DNA of 16,771 nucleotides from Rhodospirillaceae bacterium (GTDB taxonomy: Bacteria > Pseudomonadota > Alphaproteobacteria > Dongiales > Dongiaceae), in contig JAEUKU010000293.1 of assembly GCA_016794075.1 (NCBI GenBank), forward strand, positions 1 to 16,771, in the 5' to 3' direction. The notes beneath the pieces were generated by a model. That model was not told the origin of the DNA, ran no database searches, and saw only the letters and a list, made by a program, of their open reading frames with translations. Both the position numbers and the translations under genes were made by a program. Of this stretch, positions 13,862-16,771 are shown in pieces. Numbering within the stretch: the first letter of the stretch is position 1; the number at the start of each line of letters is the position of its first letter.

Positions 13862-15199
13862 TCACGCGGCCCGGTCGATAAGGTGCAAGAACGATCCGAA
13901 GACACTGCCCTGACGGCGACCTACGCCCCCCAAATCGCGACAGAGCGCGTCCTGGGTGGCGAACAGGGCGGGCGAATCGCCCTCGGCGACCACACGCGCA
14001 TAGTGGAATTCGTGGCCCCGGAAGGTCGCGCCGGCCGCCCCCAGCGGGCTGTCGCCCAGGAGCCGTGCCTGGCGGTAGCCGAGATGCAGCCGGCGCGCGG
14101 CGAAACTGGTGACCACCGGCAGCAGCCCGGCCATCGCGTGGCGGGTGCCGGCGGCATCGATCAGCCCCTCGCCCAGCGCCATGTAGCCGCCGCATTCGCC
14201 ATAGACCGCGGCGCCCCGCTCCGCCGCCAGCCGCAGCCCGCCGAGGAAGCCGGCATTGGCGGCCAGCCGCCCGACATGAAGCTCGGGATAGCCCCCAGGC
14301 AGAAAGACGGCATCGGCATTCATCGCCGGCGCCTCGTCGGCCAGGGGTGAGAAGAACGAAAGTTCCGCCCCGGCGGCGCGCCAGCCTTCGAGCGTGGCAG
14401 CATAGGCGAAGCCGAAGGCGATGTCCCGCGCCACCGCGATGCGCTGCCCCAGCGGCGGGATCGGCGCGCCGGGATCGGCGTCCACCGACGGCGCCGGCGC
14501 CCGCATCAGCTCGGTCAGGCGGTCGAGGTCGAGATGCGGCGCCAGCCGGTCGACCAGGCGCGCCGCATAGGCGGCCAGGTCGTCCTGCTCCTCCGCCTGG
14601 ACCAGGCCGAGATGCCGGCTGGGCAGCGCCAGATCGTCAAAGCCGGGCAGGTTGCCCAGCACGTCGATCCCGGCGCGCAAGGCGGCACGCGCAAGCATGT
14701 CGCGATGCCGCGCGCCGCCGACCTCGTTGAAGATGACGCCGGCTACGTCGACCGCCGGATGATGCCGCTTGAGGCCGTCGAGCAGGGCGGCCGCCGTGGC
14801 GCCGATGCCCTTGGCGCGCAGCACCAGCACGACCGGCAGGCCGAGCATGGCGGCGATCTCCGCCGTCGAGCCGGGCGCCAACGCCGCGAGATCTTCGCCG
14901 GTCGTCGGCGCGCCGTCGAACAATCCCATGACGCCTTCGACGAGCAGGAGATCCGCAGCCTGCGCTGCGCGGGCCGTAAGTGTTGCGACCGTCCCCGGCC
15001 GCATCGCCCAGCCGTCCAGATTGTAGCAGGGTCGTCCCGTCATCCGCGCGTGGAAGGCCGGATCGATATAGTCCGGCCCCACCTTGCAGGAGGCGACGCG
15101 GTATCCGCGCCGCGCCAACAGCGCCAGCAGGGCCAGCGTGACTGTGGTTTTGCCGCTGCCCGAGGCCGCCGCCGCGATGATCGCCCCGCGCGCGGTCAT
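13862..15199 (-). CDS. cobB: Cobyrinate/hydrogenobyrinate a,c-diamide synthase
   Basis: This 445-residue enzyme uses ATP and glutamine to amidate the a and c side chains of hydrogenobyrinate (CobB) or cobyrinate (CbiA). The N-terminal ATP-binding domain has the P-loop ASGSGKTT at 12-19, then CKVGPDYIDPAFH (38-50) and VEGVMGLFDG (87-96). The C-terminal glutamine amidotransferase domain has LPGGYPELH (300-308), the nucleophile Cys336 in YGECGGYMALGEG, GHEFHY (395-400) and His439 in GSFLHL. Both domains look intact. ATG 15199 was chosen because it sits directly before the P-loop strand, as in the family, and eight bases after cobA; an upstream ATG at 15283 lies inside cobA. I use cobB because the organism appears to be an alphaproteobacterium, but cbiA is the alternative name. 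Confidence 0.95.
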   Translation of the reverse strand: MTARGAIIAAAASGSGKTTVTLALLALLARRGYRVASCKVGPDYIDPAFHARMTGRPCYNLDGWAMRPGTVATLTARAAQAADLLLVEGVMGLFDGAPTTGEDLAALAPGSTAEIAAMLGLPVVLVLRAKGIGATAAALLDGLKRHHPAVDVAGVIFNEVGGARHRDMLARAALRAGIDVLGNLPGFDDLALPSRHLGLVQAEEQDDLAAYAARLVDRLAPHLDLDRLTELMRAPAPSVDADPGAPIPPLGQRIAVARDIAFGFAYAATLEGWRAAGAELSFFSPLADEAPAMNADAVFLPGGYPELHVGRLAANAGFLGGLRLAAERGAAVYGECGGYMALGEGLIDAAGTRHAMAGLLPVVTSFAARRLHLGYRQARLLGDSPLGAAGATFRGHEFHYARVVAEGDSPALFATQDALCRDLGGVGRRQGSVFGSFLHLIDRAA

Positions 15200-15207
15200 C
15201 GAATCAT

Positions 15208-16047
15208 CTATCCCGTCTGACCCTGCCGACGCAGGCCGAGCGGGTCGGGCTTCAGCGCGCGGCCCCGCATCGCGCCCAGCCAATCCAGCGCCGCGCGCAG
15301 GCGCACGATCTCGCCGATTACGACAATGGCCGGCGGCTCGATACCGCTTTGCGAGATGTCGGCGGCGCAGGCGCCGAGCGTGGTTTCCAGCACCCGCTGC
15401 TCAGCGGTCGTCGCCTTGCTCACCACCGCGACGGGCTCGCCGGCCTGCCGGCCCTCCGCCATCAGGCGCCCGGAAATCTGCGCGATATGTTTCAGCGCCA
15501 TATAGAGCACGATGGCAGGCGAGCCGCGCGCGATGGCGGCCCAGTCCACCGCCTCCGGCATGATGCCGCTCGCATCGTGGCCGGTGATGAAGGTGACCGC
15601 GTGGTTGCAGTCGCGATGGGTGACCGGAATGCCGGCATAGGCCAGGCCGCCGATGCCGGCGCTCACCCCTGGCACCACGCGGAAGGGAATGCCGGCCTCG
15701 ACCAGGGTCAGGGCCTCCTCACCGCCACGGCCGAAGACGAAGGGGTCGCCGCCTTTCAGCCGCAGCACACGCTTGCCCTCGCGCGCCAGCTGCACCAGGC
15801 GCAGCGAGATGTCCGGCTGCTTGGCCGAGGGCTTGCCGCCGCGCTTGCCGGCATATTCGAGGACGGCACCCGGCCGCGCCAGTTTGAGCACGTCCTGGTC
15901 GACCAGGGCGTCATAGACCACGACGTCCGCGCTCTGCAGGCCACGCAGGGCCAGAAGAGTCAGGAGACCGGTCGTTCCCGGACCGGCGCCGGTGAGCCAG
16001 ACCCAGCCGGGCTCGATCCCGGGGAGCGTGTTCAGCAAATCGTTCAT
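15208..16047 (-). CDS. cobA: Uroporphyrinogen-III C-methyltransferase
   Basis: This 279-residue cytoplasmic SUMT uses two S-adenosylmethionine molecules to methylate uroporphyrinogen III at C-2 and C-7, giving precorrin-2, the branch point to cobalamin and siroheme. Motifs are WLTGAGPGTTGLLTL (GAGPG at 20-24), VVVYDALVD (42-50), RLKGGDPFVFGRGGEE (96-111), PGVSAGIGGLAYAGIPVTHR (126-145) and LYMALKHI (181-188). It is a stand-alone methyltransferase without the siroheme-synthase CysG fusion, which together with cobB eight bases downstream supports a B12 role. AGGA lies about eight to eleven bases before the ATG. It is divergent from cbiD across a compact 68-base region. The neighbouring order cobA-cobB-cbtB-cbtA suggests an operon combining ring synthesis and metal uptake. 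Confidence 0.96.
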   Translation of the reverse strand: MNDLLNTLPGIEPGWVWLTGAGPGTTGLLTLLALRGLQSADVVVYDALVDQDVLKLARPGAVLEYAGKRGGKPSAKQPDISLRLVQLAREGKRVLRLKGGDPFVFGRGGEEALTLVEAGIPFRVVPGVSAGIGGLAYAGIPVTHRDCNHAVTFITGHDASGIMPEAVDWAAIARGSPAIVLYMALKHIAQISGRLMAEGRQAGEPVAVVSKATTAEQRVLETTLGACAADISQSGIEPPAIVVIGEIVRLRAALDWLGAMRGRALKPDPLGLRRQGQTG

Positions 16048-16103
16048 GCGGCGATCCTAAGGCCCCCGCGACCGGCGACTAGCCAGATTCGGACGCCAAC
16101 GCC

Positions 16104-16109
16104 TAGAAT
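16104..16109 (+). promoter_or_regulatory. -10-like element of cbiD, possibly leaderless
   Basis: TAGAAT matches five of six bases of TATAAT and ends six bases before the cbiD ATG. Transcription would then start at or next to the ATG. No clear -35 box or Shine-Dalgarno is seen. The call is tentative. Confidence 0.3.
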
Positions 16110-16115
16110 AGCGCC

Positions 16116-16771
16116 ATGACCCGCAAGCCAGAAGGCCCGTTGCGGCGCGGCTGGACCACCGGCGCTTGTGCCACCGCCGCGACCAAGGCTGCCTTTACCG
16201 CCCTCGTCACCGGCCAATTCCCGGATCCGGTCGACATCACCCTGCCGAAGGGCGAGCAGCCGAGCTTCGCCCTCGCCCTGCGCCGCGCGGGGAAGGGCTG
16301 GGCCATGGCCGGCATCGTCAAGGATGCCGGCGACGATCCCGACGTCACCCACCTCGCCACCATCCAGTCCAAGGTGAAGGCCCTGCCGCGCGGCAGCGGC
16401 ATCCATTTCAAGGCCGGGCCCGGCGTCGGCACGGTGACGCGGCCAGGCCTGCCGGTCGAGGTCGGCGAGCCGGCGATCAACCCGGTGCCGCGCCGGATGA
16501 TGGCGGAGGTGATCGAGGAGGTCGCTGTCGCGCACGGCGCCGAGCCCGACGTGGAAATCGAGATCTCCGTGCCCGGCGGCGCGGACCTCGCCAGGCAGAC
16601 CTGGAATCCGCGCCTCGGCATCGAGGGCGGCATTTCCATCCTCGGCACCACCGGCATCGTGCATCCGTTCTCCTGCTCGGCCTGGATCGCCTCGATCCAT
16701 CGCGGCATCGACGTGATCCGTGCGGCCGGGCTCGACCATGCCGCCGCCTGCACCGGCTCGACCACCGAGAA
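16116..16771 (+). CDS. cbiD: Cobalt-precorrin-5B C1-methyltransferase CbiD, N-terminal part (cut by window end)
   Basis: The frame opens at ATG 16116 and stays open to the window edge, giving 218 of an expected 360 or so residues. The start MTRKPEGPLRRGWTTGACAT has the CbiD hallmark R-x-G-W/Y-T-T-G-A/T-C-A. Further family segments are GIVKDAGDDPDVTH, FKAGPGVGTVTRPGLP, VGEPAINPVPRRMM and LGIEGGISILGTTGIV, then HPFSCSAWIASIH. CbiD methylates C-1 of the corrin ring near ring contraction in the anaerobic pathway; in some proteobacteria it takes the place of CobF. The gene is divergent from cobA. No Shine-Dalgarno is obvious; a TAGAAT lies just upstream. A long antisense open frame over the gene is a GC artefact. 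Confidence 0.95.
   Translation, partial: MTRKPEGPLRRGWTTGACATAATKAAFTALVTGQFPDPVDITLPKGEQPSFALALRRAGKGWAMAGIVKDAGDDPDVTHLATIQSKVKALPRGSGIHFKAGPGVGTVTRPGLPVEVGEPAINPVPRRMMAEVIEEVAVAHGAEPDVEIEISVPGGADLARQTWNPRLGIEGGISILGTTGIVHPFSCSAWIASIHRGIDVIRAAGLDHAAACTGSTTE

Noticed and set aside
15200..15283. N-terminal extension of cobB
   Set aside because: It lies within cobA, and the P-loop strand normally starts right at the N-terminus.
16044..16739. 231-residue open frame antisense to cbiD
   Set aside because: cbiD motifs are clear on the plus strand; the antisense frame has no domain.

Overview
The window is about 16.8 kb of GC-rich, densely packed DNA. GC-rich third positions, several cobalamin/cobalt genes (cobA, cobB, cbtAB, cbiD), a HupE/UreJ permease and two PAS_5-type PAS proteins suggest an alphaproteobacterium, probably Rhodospirillales-like. 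This is inferred from gene content; there is no rRNA or marker-gene proof. I see no tRNA, rRNA, CRISPR array, insertion sequence or phage gene. No stretch over 300 bases lacks a gene; the longest gaps are about 110-140 bases.

Region 1 (1-4315, + strand) looks like one transcription unit: the tail of a probable sulfatase, pgi overlapping it by ATGA, a 101-residue protein, and a large N,N-dimethylformamidase-type subunit. The 101-residue gene sits where the small DMFase subunit is encoded in known operons and may be a divergent version of it. Region 2 (4325-6938, - strand) has two PAS-domain proteins around a HisD-family dehydrogenase whose metal-site residues differ from true histidinol dehydrogenase. 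Region 3 (7079-8359) is a divergent pair: a macro-domain protein with Cys at the usual catalytic Asp position, and an SRAP (YedK/HMCES-type) DNA-repair protein.

Region 4 (8437-11435, + strand) holds a DAO-type FAD oxidoreductase, a closely coupled EamA/DMT transporter and a LysE/RhtB exporter, ending at a strong convergent hairpin. Together they suggest amino-acid or amine oxidation and export. Region 5 (11494-16771) is metal and cobalamin oriented: HupE permease, an isochorismatase-fold hydrolase with Ser in place of the usual Cys, then the minus-strand run cobA-cobB-cbtB-cbtA, and divergently the start of cbiD, cut by the window end. CobA makes precorrin-2, CobB amidates the ring, CbiD methylates C-1 around ring contraction, and CbtAB and possibly HupE would bring in cobalt.

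No single large novel system is evident. The best candidates for a second look are the putative DMFase-like subunit pair, the divergent HisD/PAS cluster, the macro/SRAP pair and the Ser-for-Cys isochorismatase-fold protein.
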